Below, in pieces: positions 22,942 to 35,737 of a DNA stretch of 64,000 bases. A model generated the notes under the pieces. It searched no databases. It worked only from the letters and a program-made list of their open reading frames with translations, and was not told the DNA's origin. The DNA is taken from NCBI RefSeq assembly GCF_021462225.1, contig NC_061811.1, positions 23,090,663-23,154,662 on the forward strand. The letters run 5' to 3'. The translations under genes and the position numbers were made by a program. The DNA is from Girardinichthys multiradiatus. Taxonomy: Eukaryota; Chordata; Actinopteri; Cyprinodontiformes; Goodeidae. Positions within the stretch are counted from its first letter, which is position 1, and every line of letters begins with the position of its first letter.

Positions 22942-24495
22942 TAAAGGGACGAAAACAGCAGCTACAACAACAAACACTTCCAAAATAAATAAAAAAGGAG
23001 AAAAAAAGAAGAAAGCAACCCACTATAAATCCTATTTTGAGACTATTTTTAAGAATAAAAGCAAACCCTTTTGACCAGAATTTGACACTAAAGAAGCAGA
23101 ATTCCAGGCGAGCTGTGATTCTTTTTTTTAAATATTGTCAATTTTGTTACTTTGATCCAAAAAAACAGAGGACCAAGCTGACAAGAACACTTTGTAAAGT
23201 CTTGGGCTTTTGGTAAAGATCAACGAGAGATGTTTTGACATAAAAAAGAAAAAAAAAAACGTGCGATGAACGGACAGATGCACGTTATGGAAAACACACA
23301 CAGACACTCTTTTTGGCACATGCCATCACACACACATGTTCATGTGACACACTCTTTCAAAATAAGAATAATATCACCCCACAGAAGATCGAGGAAAACA
23401 AAAAAAAAGAAACAAGCAGAAAGACTCCAAGAGTTATAACTACTGTAGTATAAAAAGTATAGATAAATAAGTTAAAACTTGTGCATTTTTTTTTTTTTTT
23501 TTTTTGGTTTTGTTGATCACATGTTTATGTTGCGCTAGTTTTAGAATTAAAGGTTAACCTTTTTCTCTCTCTCACACTGTGTGTGCTCCTTCCTGGAGAA
23601 GAAACTCTCTCACAGCACAACACTAAACATGGAAAAAGCAGAAAAAACCCCAGAAAAAAAACGATAAGAAGATGGAACATCTCAAAAAGGCTTCAAACGA
23701 CAGAGGGGCAATCAGGTCCTGCACCCCGTAAGAACAGGGCATGATGGGAAAAGGCTGCTAAAAGATTCAGTTTGAACATTTGTCATGCCCTTCTCTCTCT
23801 GTCTCTTTTTTCTTTTCTTTTGGTTCATGGATGAATGTTTGCCCTGTAGATTTTGAAGGAGAAAAAGGTTCCTTGTTTGACATGCCCAAGCACTGGATTG
23901 TGTTGGTTTTTGTACATTTTTTCTTTTAATTTCAACTTTTTTTTGTACCCCGGACTCTCATTGGTTAAGAGCCTTTGGAAGGAAGCTTGAGAGCAATACC
24001 CTGCAGCGCTTCTTCACCTGCCGGATTGACACAATTTGCCATGAGGACAATACAGACACAGACGTTGATTCTGTGGCACTGGAGAAGCATTTGATGGTTG
24101 ATGCACCAAAAAAACATGAGCAGAAAAAGAAAAAGGAAAAAAAAATAACAACACTTAAATTATGAACTCAATGCTTTTAGGAGAAAAAAAAGCAGAGAGA
24201 ATATTGTAACAAACTTCGTACAGAGTTCAGTCTATTAATTGTTTCATGTTAGATATTCTATGTGTTTACCTCAATTGAAAAAGAATGTTTTTGCTAGTTT
24301 CAGATCTGCTGTGGCATTGATATTGTATGTCCATGAATTCCTTCCTTTTTCAGCACGTGTTCCTCACTAGATGATAAGATGCCGTCTCCCTTAAGCTTTG
24401 TCAAAAATACATTAAATACTTGTATGAGGACTGTGACGTAATGTTTAAAAGGTGTTCAGTCACAAATGCTGTAATAAATATTTCATTTTTTGGAT
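22876..24495 (+). other. meis2: meis2 3' UTR
   Basis: About 1.6 kb of A/T-rich sequence between the stop codon and the last good poly(A) signal. It contains many A-rich runs, a 21-base T run near 23487, and AATAAA hexamers close to the stop (22984-22993, 23054-23059) that could give short 3' ends. The end at about 24495 is inferred from the signal at 24473. The block at about 24220-24400 is free of simple repeats and looks like typical conserved UTR, but this is only an impression. Confidence 0.75.
24473..24478 (+). promoter_or_regulatory. meis2: Poly(A) signal AATAAA of meis2
   Basis: A canonical AATAAA in the sequence GTAATAAATA, followed by T/GT-rich sequence from 24485 that fits a downstream element. 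It is the most distal strong signal before the gene-free region, so it probably marks the main mRNA end. Confidence 0.7.
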
Positions 24496-26380
24496 TTTTG
24501 TTAGATTTTTGTGTGATTAACTGTGTTGCATACAAAGTCATAACCCCCCTTCCCCCATTTTAACAGAGCTCAGTTTGTTTGGTTAATTATTGTTGGGGTA
24601 TATTGTTGCATGTTAAATTTATTTTTGCACATGGTTATAAAAATACATCACTTTCTCACCTTGTTCCTGCGCTCTTCTTGCAATAGATTCCTTCACTGCT
24701 GAGTAGCCCTCTTAAAATGACAAAAACAAATTGTGGTGGAGGCACATCTTGCCATGGCAATTTATTCAGGCACACAAATGTTCCCTTCAAATGATAAATA
24801 ACTTTCAAATGCAAATGAAGGGAGCAAATTACACAACAACCTGGCCACCAAGCCATTTTACTTGAAAAAAAATAGTAAAACACTGACATGAAGGTAAATT
24901 AAAATGACTGACTGCAGTTTCCAGGTGATGGAGAACTTAAAGGAAAGAGAGGAACATATATAAATATTTTCAAAAGGTCAATTTTCTATTCACAAATTCA
25001 CAATTTGCAAAGAAAAGGGGGGCGGGGGTTGGATTACATTTTTTGTAACAACTCCTACCTGTTGGATGTGCAGACTAATATTTTCAGCATTATGATTATT
25101 ATTATTATTACTACTACTTAACCAACACAGAAAGCATTTGCTACGGGAATAATCGCTGCCAGAAGTATGGCTGGCTCTCGCCGTGTGCTCCTTGCCTGAT
25201 TTCTGTCGTTTTGCAGCGCCGCCTGTTGGTCAAATCTGTCATTGTCGTCTTCAAATGCACGCCTGGGCTGTGATAGGCTATCTCTTCTCTTTCCCCCCAT
25301 CTCCAAGCCTGTATTTGCCTGCGGCCATCCAAGTCATAGCCTAAAACCACAAATGACACATTACCTTGTTTGATTTTTTTCGTTTTTTTTTTTTTTGTCC
25401 TCTACAAAAAAGTTCAAACTTCTGCAATGTGGGATTCAAGCCTTCAAATACACAAAGAAGAATTTATTTCGTTTTTCTAATCCTTTAAGTTTTATTAGCC
25501 ATGCTTTTTATTACAGCAAAAGTCATCATGTAAATGAATACTGCTACTACTACTATTACTACTGCTAGTAATAATAATAATAATAATAGTAATAATAATA
25601 ATAACAAATGTAATACTGTTTTAATTATTTTTATTATAAAAAATTTAGCAATTAATCTAAATGTAACAAGAATATATATATTTACTAATATGCTTTCTGT
25701 GGATTGTTTTGGATAGGCATCAGTTGAACATTATTATATTATCCTAACTTTTATTATAGGACATTAAATATTCCATTTCATTTTTGGCATTCCCTTTTTT
25801 CTTTTAAGATGGATCTTAAAATGTATAGACTTAAAAAAAAAATCAAAATTTACTGGAAATCTTGCAACAAAGATGGCGCTTCTTTGAAAACAAACCACCA
25901 AAAAAAAAAAAGAAGACGGTTAACAGATTGATGTGTAATTATTTACAAATTTATAGTTTCAACCCATGCGGCCTATGTAGCGTTGTGTTATTTATTTTAT
26001 GTGGTTCCCATAGTTCAAATATAAACAGTTGCGCAAAAAACCTGCAGGCTTTCTGCAGTTATACCTGTAAATGTGGCTTATATTTTTTTAATGTTATTTC
26101 CTTTACAAACATATTGGGCCTCGGTCATGGAGATAAATAAAATGTTTATTTATCGAATTTACACAATAGTTGAGTTAACAGATTTTTTTATTTTTTTATT
26201 TAAGACCTATTTAACATTTCTGTTTCTCTTTATTCTGGGGGTTAACACGGAAGGAAAGGAAATTGCGCTGATTTGTGCGGAGATTATCAGCTGAAAAAAA
26301 AAAAATCGTGAGTATTACTATGGATGGAGAGGATTTTAATATTAATAGTTTTTTCCCCTTTCTTTTCTTTTTCCTCTCTT
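24496..26380. other. Intergenic sequence downstream of meis2
   Basis: No coding gene is recognised. It holds AT-rich sequence, a T-rich run at 25377-25396 and trinucleotide repeats. A repeat-free block at about 24660-24860 contains an octamer ATGCAAAT (24809-24816), which POU factors bind, and might be regulatory; this is inference only. Confidence 0.6.
25564..25604. repeat. (TAA)n microsatellite
   Basis: AATAATAATAATAATAAT interrupted by single AGT units, preceded by a short (CTA)n tract at 25540-25562. Short open frames across it encode poly-Asn and are not genes. Confidence 0.95.
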
Positions 26381-28267
26381 TCTCCCCCTCCTCCTCCTCC
26401 CCGATGAGACAGAAGGTAGATTGCCTCTGCTGCTTTCCTTTTGCCGATTCGGTGTGACAGGGATGATGGATGATCCAGCCGAGCTAAACAACTCCTCCCC
26501 TTCATCTCCTCCCTGTCAAAGCCAGTCCGGGCTGCTGCTGCACGAATAAAATGAGGAATATATTCCCTCTGCTCTGCTGCACAATGCAACCTCTCTGCGC
26601 TCTTCTTCTGCCGCCGCAACAATATTAAACGTCCACGCAACGCGCTGCTGCAACATGTTAATAATAATGCTCATATTATTGCCTCCCCCCACAGAGAGTG
26701 AAGAGAAGGTTGTTTATCTGTGTATTTTTAGACACATAAGTGCATTTTTCTAAGCGAGGGGAAAACTTAAAGTTGTTTTTTTCTCTTAAATCGCTGATTT
26801 GGATGGTGGCCTGAGCGTCCTGCGCTGCGCAGCTGCTCCTCCTCAAAAATGGCTCGCTCAGGGGGACAGTTATTAGTTTCTGTGTATGTATGCAGTCTGT
26901 TATATGTGTTGTCCTCCTTTTTTTTTTTTTTTTTACATTTCAGCAGTTTTTGCTTCTCTCGCCATAAGGTGTTTCTATGACTACGTTATGTAGGCCTGCG
27001 TGAACGGGTCAAAGGCGGGGGGTCTCTGGGAGAAAAGGGCCGCATTGGGCTGATCATTTATCAATGTCAACCACATAATGATTCTCCCTGCAGTCCCCCT
27101 ATTGATGAGTATAATTACATTAGCTCAGAGTGACTGATCAATAAAGCCCGGGGAAAATGGTTTATTATAGCAGCGCCGAAAAGGCTTTCTAAGAAGGAAC
27201 TTTTTTTTCTTTTGGCTTTTAATAAGAAGCAGGGTTGAGCTGTGCAAGCCAAGACCAAACACTAAAGAGGAAAAAATTCAACCGGATGCATTTTGTGAAT
27301 TTTCCTTTCTGTATTTCTCAGTTTTGTACTTTTTTTTTTATAAAATTATGCCTGAAATATATCTTAAAATTGTTTCTTCAATGCAACCTTTTACTCATCA
27401 ACGTAAAGAAACAGTTTTGTTGTAGTATTTATTGTCTTTTAAATATGAGAAAGGGTTTATCTGTGCAATTCGAATAGAATCACAACAGAAGAAAAAAATT
27501 ATTTTGCTTCGAGGCTGTTTCTGTACTTTTTATTGCGCTAAATGACAGCAAATTGCATCTCAAATGGAACATTTTACTTATCAGCCTGAGGAAAACATCC
27601 TTTTTGTATTTTCATATGGCTGGTAGGTGAAGGACACGTAAATTCACATCTTGCTGAATTATTATTAGCTACTAAATCAAAATGGAAGAAGGAATAAGAC
27701 ATTTGAGTGCAGTGCAGCAATGCTGAGATAATATATTTTGTTTGTTTCCTAAATCAGACAGACATGTTCGAAAGAAAGAAACATCTATATTTTAGAATAT
27801 AAAACTCATAAAATTAAAACAGGGGATCACTAAAAAAATTACATTGAAATAAAATGGATTTCCGACCTTTTCCCTTCATCGCATGAAGGGTATAGCTCTG
27901 TGCTTTATTCCTTTAGGGTGAGTGTGTGTTGTTTAATTGTCAGCTCACACCCTGCAGGAATGTTGCAAACTCTTTTGCCTTAATTCACCGCGGTGCTCCG
28001 CGCCAGCCCCCATTTACCACTGATGAACGCGTCTGCAAGAGACAGCTCCATTATCTATTTATCATTTATGATAGTATTTTTCCCTTCTCAGACAATGGAG
28101 GGAGAACCACGCGTGCACTTGCATGCATGCACACCCTTCACTCATTATTCTCGTCTGGCCTTTTTGTTCGATTTTTTTTTAATGCAAACTTATTTTTTTA
28201 TTTCCAAGAACATACTCTGCAACGTCTAGGCCTAAGATAATATCTTAAATTAATTGCAAATATTTGC

Positions 28268-28289
28268 AAAAAAAAAAAAAAAAAAAAAA
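28268..28289. repeat. Poly-A run (22)
   Basis: An uninterrupted A run inside AT-rich sequence, with no transposon body recognised before it. Confidence 0.95.
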
Positions 28290-28898
28290 CACCGTTAAGA
28301 GGAGAAGATTTGCAGTTTAGATAAAAAAAAAGGCCTTTATTATTACATTTTTTCATACTTCAGTGCCCCTCTTAAAATGAGTGACTGCACCGTCCTTTGC
28401 GTACACTAACACCACAAAAACTAATTCCTAATGATGTTAAAATTATAATTAATCAAATAACATAGCTGCAGGGATTTTGAATTGCAGCAGAAGCTTCAGA
28501 CTGCAGCGGCCTGTTGTGAATCTGCAGAAGGAGAAAGAGGGGCAGAATAAATAAAGCGCAATAAAAAGGGAAATAGCCGGAGTTTAGTCAAGCCTTGAGG
28601 TATTCAAAGCATTATTTCAATCAGTTAAGATTTAATTAGGCGAGCCCCGGGCCCACATTTTCTCATTACGTTGCCTTTTTCCCAGCGCCTTGTTACAATG
28701 GCCTCCAGCTCGTCAATGTTTGAGCGCTTTTTTTCCGCTGAAATAATCGCGCTTTATGTGGCCGGAGAAGATTCCCCCCAAATAAATGCAACATTATTCC
28801 CATTACGAGACAGTTAAAGTTAATTTATGGCTTGTGTTCCTATAAGTAGATTTTATTATTCTTTAATTTCCCTGGGTTATTTTGAGAGCTTTGCGGGT

Positions 28899-28922
28899 GG
28901 GGGGGGGGGGGGGGGGGGGGGG
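28899..28922. repeat. Poly-G run (24)
   Basis: 24 consecutive G bases, rare in vertebrate DNA and difficult to sequence, so the exact length is uncertain. It could form a quadruplex. Apparent poly-Pro open frames on the minus strand are artefacts of this run. Confidence 0.95.
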
Positions 28923-29720
28923 TGAATCTTGCGGGTAGTCGAGGGCAGCAAAGTGAGACATTTCACAGGGACTGTAAATAACAGGAGAGGACTGAAAGGA
29001 CTGAGGGACCCGCTCACACTCTGTGGATTTCCTAAAATATATATATATAAAAAATGCTCCGGGCTGTTGATTAATGCGCACATTTGTGAAAGCACGATTT
29101 GCGCCTCAGATTCATTAATTAATAACTCCGACCCGATGTAGATGTTGCTGAAGCAAAAGAGAGCGAAAGAGACCCCCTCCCCTCTCTAACTCACCCTTGG
29201 GCGCACCGTTTTTACATGATGGCGACCCCTTCTGGAGGCCAGAGTCCATTTGTTTACAGAAAGAAAAAAAAATCATGAAGGTGATCATCTTTGCACCCTG
29301 GTTAATTCATTACTTTCAAGCTGAAAATTTGCTCTTTTTTCTACTTGTGAGGTGATTGTTGCTGCAAACGCGCCCCATAATCTTACATTTACTCACAGGT
29401 ATTTAGCTCCTTATGCATGCATTAGGAATCCAGGATGCTAGTGAAATCAATAGAGATGGATTGTGGGGTCAATACGATGCTGCGCACCAGGGGACTTGTT
29501 GCCCGACGCCCCCCTTTCTCCGCGCGCGTGTGTGTGACATATAATGAGAAATTAGCAATTAATAATACAGAACCGCAACATCTCATCCGAATCTCCGAGT
29601 TCAGACCCAAAGAGAAGCAAGCGAGAGCGGGGCCTGAAGGGCCCGACTAACTCTGCTGCTATCATTAATCACAGCCCACTTGAAGATTATGACTCAAAGT
29701 ATGGAACCGGTAAGCATTAT

Positions 29721-32189
29721 CGTCTCGGGTGGCAGTTAAAACCTCTCCTTATTTTTCAAAAACAGTGTAATGGCATACAGGTCTATACTGGAAAAACACA
29801 GGACAGAAAACGAAGGGAAGCGATGGGAAAAAAAAAAAAAAAACTTTTTTCAAAGGGATGGAGACATAGGTGATCCATTTCAACAACAGACTGGTTTAAA
29901 ACCCCATAATAAAATGGAAAAAATCCAAAATACTCTACCTTTGATTTTTAAGAATAACAAATGCTTGTGGTAATTGCAAATAAAAGTAACGAACTTAAAA
30001 TGGACTATTTTAAAGTGCTAAAATAGGCGAAAAACTGAAAAAAGCCAAAAGACCAATACATAAAGGTAAATAAAATAAAATACTACATCAAGTCTTACCA
30101 TTCGGTGCATTGGAAATTCCAAAACATGTCCATTGGTATAAGTTTATTTTTTGGAATACACATATGAACTCCATATATATGTATATATGTACAGATGTAT
30201 TATCATGTATGTACACGCCATGTTACCGCGAGTAATACCCTCCTATTGTATAAAACTTCACCTAAATAATTGGGGGGATTTAACTACCTGAATGAAGAAA
30301 GTGATTCATTGAAAACTACTTTGTTTACTTGTTTTTGTTCATTTTTTTTGTCATCAACCAAACGCGGTTTTTTTCTTTTTTACTTACCTCTTTATGCTAA
30401 TCCAGTATTTCTCCGTGTATTTATTTTGCATTTACTTATGAATCATTTACCTTTTCATTATTCATTGGTCGATGATTTTATTTATTAATTGGTTGTTCAG
30501 TCTTTTGAGTGTGCCATCCGCAGGGGACGTGATGATGATGATGTGGAGATTTATGAGAAAGATTTCCTGCGCGACATTCTGTAATTTATCTGATAAATTC
30601 AGCATGTGGGAGTTTCAGCGACATATGACAGAGATGGAAAAGAGAGAGAAAGAGAGGGGCCAGGAAAAAACAGCTCTGTCCCTGTTAGCAGTCGGAAGCT
30701 TCCGTGATGAAAAGCAAGAGATGGTGTCAAGAACTTTTTTAGCGCGTCATTACAGCTGGGGGGAATAAATAGTAGCCAATTGAAGAGGAGCAGGAGGAGG
30801 AGGAAGGGGAGCTCTGACATCACACTATTTGGGTGCCTCTACACAATAAAAGCCTAGTGTGTACCAGCTTTACAAGTCCAAGTTTGTTTCTCAACAAGGG
30901 AGTGTAAAGTGTTGTCAATACTCAAATAACCTTCATCTGCCAGTAATGACAGGCAGCCGACTCCCTATCTTATCTGCAGGCCAGGTAGGGCCACACCAGG
31001 GGGGAATAACTGCTGTGATAAAGAGCGTCCTGGCCAATGGGAAGCCTCTTGTCTGTCTGCAAGGAGTTAATGGAGAACGCCACTGGAGACAGGAAGTCCT
31101 CAGAAAGTGAAAAGCACTTTATTGCACACCTGAATAGCCCGGCATAGAGTTTCCCTTCAAACCCAGTGGGAAAACCACATTACAGTTCCCATACACAGGG
31201 TCATTTCAACCCTGCAATGCAGTTCAAGTTATTCATTCCATTTGAATGACAACATCCCATTGCTCCATTCAGTCGTCCCTGTTTTGTGCGACCGGGGTGA
31301 TGATCCCTGTGGGATTGGGATGTGGTCACTAAAACTGATGTCCTGAAGTTACAGAAGGCCGAGATTCAAACCTCTCTTTAAAGTTTGCGTGGAACTCACA
31401 CATGCTGCTTCATCATTTTGTGACTAACTGACTGGGACTGTTGCAAGTTTGTGGAGCAATAATTCACCCTCCAGCAACATGACATAATCAGGAGTATAAA
31501 AATGAAACATGGCATCGATTCCCTTCATGCTGACCTCCCATAAGTCATATGCAGGACATGTGTTTTGATGGAAGTGTATATTTATCTGCGACCAGAAATT
31601 CAAAAACATGGCTCGACTGCAGCAAGGTTAAAAAAACACAGTTGAGTTTTTTAGGGTGAAAATTAGCTGTACAATTAACAAGTGACACGTCCTTTCTCAT
31701 ACTAATGAAACAACTGGGGCAAGTAGTGCAACTTTAACCAAACAGCGAACAACTAAAAAATACTCATGGAACATTTCAATTAAGAGCATTTGTCTGTTTC
31801 CTTTTTCAGCCAATTAAACCACTGCTTTAATCCTTTGATTCCCAATGTGCTAACTAAATATTGTGCTGTTACCAGTGGCAACAAGTGACTAAAATACACA
31901 GTCATATCACATCTTTCAAATATGTCCTAAATAGAATCGAGTTCATATACTGAAGAAGTCCTCTGATCTCTGGGTTAGCATTACAAGGCCAGATTTATTG
32001 CATCATAAGAAATGTTTTTTTTTTTTTTTTTACAAATAGAAGCGTGATTGTGACCGACTGCAGGGTTGGCTCAGTGTACAAGGACAGGTCCATGGTTATC
32101 ATCTGGATTAGTGGCTCTGATTATAATTTGGATTCAAGCTTTTCACTAGGTGTGAACCAATCGCACTGTTGTTCCTGCATTCCAGAACA
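29721..32189. other. Intergenic sequence, with a possible regulatory block at 30930-31110
   Basis: No gene is recognised. A-rich and T-rich runs lie at 29827-29842 and about 32010-32030. The block 30930-31110 is unique, GC-balanced sequence with a MEIS-type TGACAG at 30947-30952 and a GATA-like CTTATCTG. Its open frame (30859-31110) resembles nothing I know. Confidence 0.5.
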
Positions 32190-32930
32190 GGTACAGCAAT
32201 CTCAGTATCAACACAGGTGTTCTGTGAAGGCCTCAGTGAACACCATCGCGAAGATCAAGGAATGCACCAGACATGTCAGGTGAAGGAGAAGCAACCAAAA
32301 AGACAAAGTATGGCACAACTGCAAACCCACCAAAACATGGTTGTCCATCTAAATTGACAGGATGGTGCACTGGGTGCATTATTTGGAGAAGCATCCAAGA
32401 GACCCGTGGTAAGTCCGTATGAACTGTAGAGGTCCACAGCTCAGGTCGGAGAATCTGTAGACAAAACTACTATTAATTTTGCATGTCACAAATCTGAATT
32501 TCACAGAAGAAAACGGGAAGAAGATAACGATTTTTGAAAGTAAACCACTAGAAGGCATGTTTGTAGTTTGCCATAAACGATGTAGCCACAATGTAACTTT
32601 CTGTTTATACATTAATAACCCTAAGTGTGAAAGTCCACCTACACATCAACCTCAGCACACTATCCCCAACAGTGCAACATTGTGCAGCAATGAGCTGTAG
32701 AGAAACATTTCTTTAGGAGGGACAGTGAAGCTGGTTGTGGCTTATGGGAACATGGATGGAGCTAAATATAGGGCATTACTGAAGAAAAAGTAGAAGTTGT
32801 AAACGAACGACTGGGGTAACTATTCACCCTCCAACAGGACAAAAACTCCAAACATGCAGTACAATATAACAGTCTAAGTCCAGGCTTTGACAGGGCCAAA
32901 CATTTGAGAAACCATGTAAAACCCTCTCAA
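32190..32930 (+). mobile_element. Tc1-like element, dominant family, decayed internal fragment
   Basis: Recognisable family pieces in order: CTCAGTATCAACACAGGTGT, TATGGCACAACTGCAAACCC, GAGGTCCACAGCTCAGGTCG and GGAACATGGATGGAGCTAAA. Clear ends were not found and the reading frame is destroyed. Confidence 0.75.
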
Positions 32931-33453
32931 TTCAAAAGTATTTTTTAAGTGAAATTAGATGATTAGATTTTTGTTTCACTTTAAAAATATGTTCTGTGGT
33001 GTGCCAAAATTAGTTTTGACTTTACTTAAATTTTGTCTCCAGCCGATTTAAAACATTGTCCTCTGTTTTCTTTCTAGTTTTGTCACAATGCAGTCTCAGT
33101 GTCATCTCTCCTTCCTCTACCCTGCTGGCTCATACCTGATCATGTGCATGTCACCAAGCCTCCCTGCGAGCAGGCAATGGCACGGTTTCTGGGTCACACC
33201 AAATGCCACCCGGGGGGTTGACCTTTCTGCTGGTCAATGCTACAGCAGGTGCCTTCATTGCAGGTTGTCATCTATGTGGTTCTAATCAGATGGAGAATTC
33301 CCCTCCACCCACATACTCATGAGATAAACATTGGAAAAAAATGGGAAGAAATGTAACCTGAGTAAAAATACTCACTGGGAAGTGTGGCTTTTGTATGAGA
33401 TGTTCGCCACATTGGTAGGACTGCATAGGTACACCATATCAGGAGTGCCGTGA
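32931..33453. other. Intergenic, nothing recognised
   Basis: A gap between two Tc1-like relics. It includes a moderately GC-rich unique stretch at 33090-33280. I see no gene in it. Confidence 0.5.
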
Positions 33454-34559
33454 CAGCAACGTTTTGCAAAGATATTCACATTTTCTCACATTGCAACCAC
33501 AAACCTCAATGTATGTTATTGGTATTTTATGTTATAGGCCAACACAAGTTGTGCCTAATTTTGAAGTGAAAAAAAAAAGCATACTTGGTTTTCAAGAGTA
33601 TCTCCTCTCAAGCTTATTTAGCTTAGAAGAAAAGCATCTGTGAACATCAGTATTTCAGTTGCATTTAGGCCAGGACTTTGACTAGACCATTATAACACAT
33701 GAATATGCTTTGATCTAAACCATCGCATGGTAGCTCTGTCAGTATGTTTAAGGTTGAGGAAGGTGGACCTTTAACCCAGTCTCAAGTCTTTTGCATGTTT
33801 TTCTCTAGGAATGCCCTGTATTTTCCTTCATCTTCCAATCAACCACCACCCTGTTTTACTATTGAAATGTTCTGATCTGGCTATGGTAGTTTTCTGCCGC
33901 ATATAGGGTTTTGCATGTTTGGCAAAAAGTACAAATTCAAAACAATAGTCTTACCTGACAAGAGCACTTTCTTCCACATGTCTTCCGTCAACATTGGCTT
34001 TTGTATGGCACTCTTCTATAACACCAGCGTTGTGAAGTCCACAACAAATAGTGCCATTGTAATAATTCTTCCCACTGAGGTTTGGGTATTTGCAGCTCCT
34101 CCAAAGTCTCCATTGACCTCTTGGCTGCTACTCTCATCAGAGGTCTCTGTGCTGGCCTATGATTGCAGGTGGAGAGCCACGTCGGAACAGTATTTCTTAA
34201 GATGTTTAAAGCTTAAGATATTGTTTTAGAACCTGCTTTAAACTACTCCACAGCTTTCTCCCTTGTTTTCCTTCGTCTTTATGATGCTGTTTGTCCTGAA
34301 ATGTTCTCTAAAAAACCTCTAAAGCCTTCACTGGAATAGTTGGATTTATTACTGAGATAAAAGAATCTCCTGTGTGTAATTTAAACTAATTAGATAACTT
34401 TGTAAAGACCGTTTGTTGCAATGTATTTTATTTATTTGGGGGGTATCAAAGGGGGCAGCATTCAAATGATGACCCTTTTTTTTAAACAGACTTTTCTAAT
34501 TATGCACCACTTTTTGTTGGTCTATTCTATAAAGTCTCACCTACATTTGTAAGGAACTG
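33454..34559 (-). mobile_element. Tc1-like element, dominant family, reverse orientation, decayed
   Basis: It begins CAGCAACGTTTTGCAAAGAT and ends near TACATTTGTAAGGAACTG before TA. The interior reads as the reverse complement of the family, for example GGCCAGGACTTTGACTAGAC and CTTCTTCCACATG-like pieces for the transposase. Near full length but with many stops. Confidence 0.8.
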
Positions 34560-35737
34560 TAAATATAAATATTTATTTGAAAATAGCCTTTGGTATCAAA
34601 TTGGAGCTTGGATCTCTTGGATTTCCATTAATTGCAGGAGCACAGTCACGATATTTTTCTTCAACAATCCTTAGGTGTGGAAAGAAACCTGAATTGTTCA
34701 GTTAAAGCTGTGGGTAATTTTCAAGATGGAGATCTTGAGTTCATGAGATGCAATGTCAAATCAGCATCACAGCGAAGATATTAACATCACAGATTTTATT
34801 TCATTTTTTGGCTCTTAGCGATTATAGAGCTCACCCAGCCAAGCCAGTGAGTCAGTGGAAAGTAAAATCTCTTCCCCACCCAACTCTGAGTGAATTTATG
34901 TGTCATACTTGTTCAGTTTCTTTTAAACATACCATCTGTCCTCCATCCTGTCAATCAAACCTCCACTGCTTCACCATTTAAAATTACGCCCCTCATCCCC
35001 CATCCTCAAAACTTTTCTCACGATCCATTGTGGTTTTTGAAGACCAGCCTCTTATTAGGGGATAAAGCCTCCTAAAAATAAAAATGAGAACTCTTCGCAT
35101 CTCTTTCAACTCAGAGCAGAGGCTCATTTTTTCCCCTCTGCTGTTATTTGATCCAGCAAAAAAAAAAGAAAAAAAAAAAGAGACATTTTTTAATTTTAAT
35201 TTGGCTCTGATTCTTCAGGGAGAACTTTTATTTATTTCCACTCTGTGATGTCTCGCTGGCTTGGGGAGGCTGAGAGGATCCTTACAAAAAAAAAAACTAA
35301 GTTGCCCGAGGCAGGAACAGACCTGAAATCTCTCCACATAAATAACACAGCATCATGGAGGCAGCCCATTTGGTGGTCTGCTGCAGGGATAGAACCAACC
35401 CTTTAGTCTGTGGTTCTGTCCTTCTCTTCTCATGCTCAGTGTCTCAGAGGTCTAACAGCTTGACCGAAGATGCATAAAACAGCAGGATCTACAAGAGATT
35501 GAGCCAAGTTGTACATCTGAGTGGAGCGCAGACTTCCAATAGCCTTAAGGCGTAGGCCAAACAGAGTGGATACTGTGGACAGCATCAAACTAATCTGACA
35601 CATGGGAGGCAGAGATTTAAGAATTTGAGGAGAAAAAAATGAAATGTGTTAGTGCAGCACACTGTATTTTTGTTTAAATGCAACATTATTTATAACATGC
35701 TGGCCTTTTTTTTTCTTTCTGTCACATGGATGATTGT
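34560..35737. other. Intergenic, nothing recognised
   Basis: AT-rich sequence with A-rich runs at 35157-35180 and 35285-35300. No gene, RNA or clear transposon is seen. Confidence 0.5.

Larger units (their letters stand above)
26380..29720. promoter_or_regulatory. Candidate downstream regulatory block or non-coding RNA promoter region
   Basis: Compared with its AT-rich surroundings this stretch is richer in GC and CpG (for example 26590-26660, 26810-26870, 28640-28770, 29460-29530), has few transposon relics, and contains homeodomain-like motifs such as TTTAATTAGG and AATTACATTAG. No protein-coding exon could be found; the open frames are short and unlike known proteins. The position just downstream of meis2 fits an enhancer cluster or a non-coding transcript start. 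The boundaries are approximate. Confidence 0.4.

Noticed and set aside
22642..22983. 113-codon open frame antisense to the last meis2 exon
   Set aside because: It is the mirror of a Pro/His-rich coding exon, with no known protein similarity or independent gene signals.
28863..29095. Poly-Pro open frames on the minus strand
   Set aside because: Produced by translating the poly-G run.
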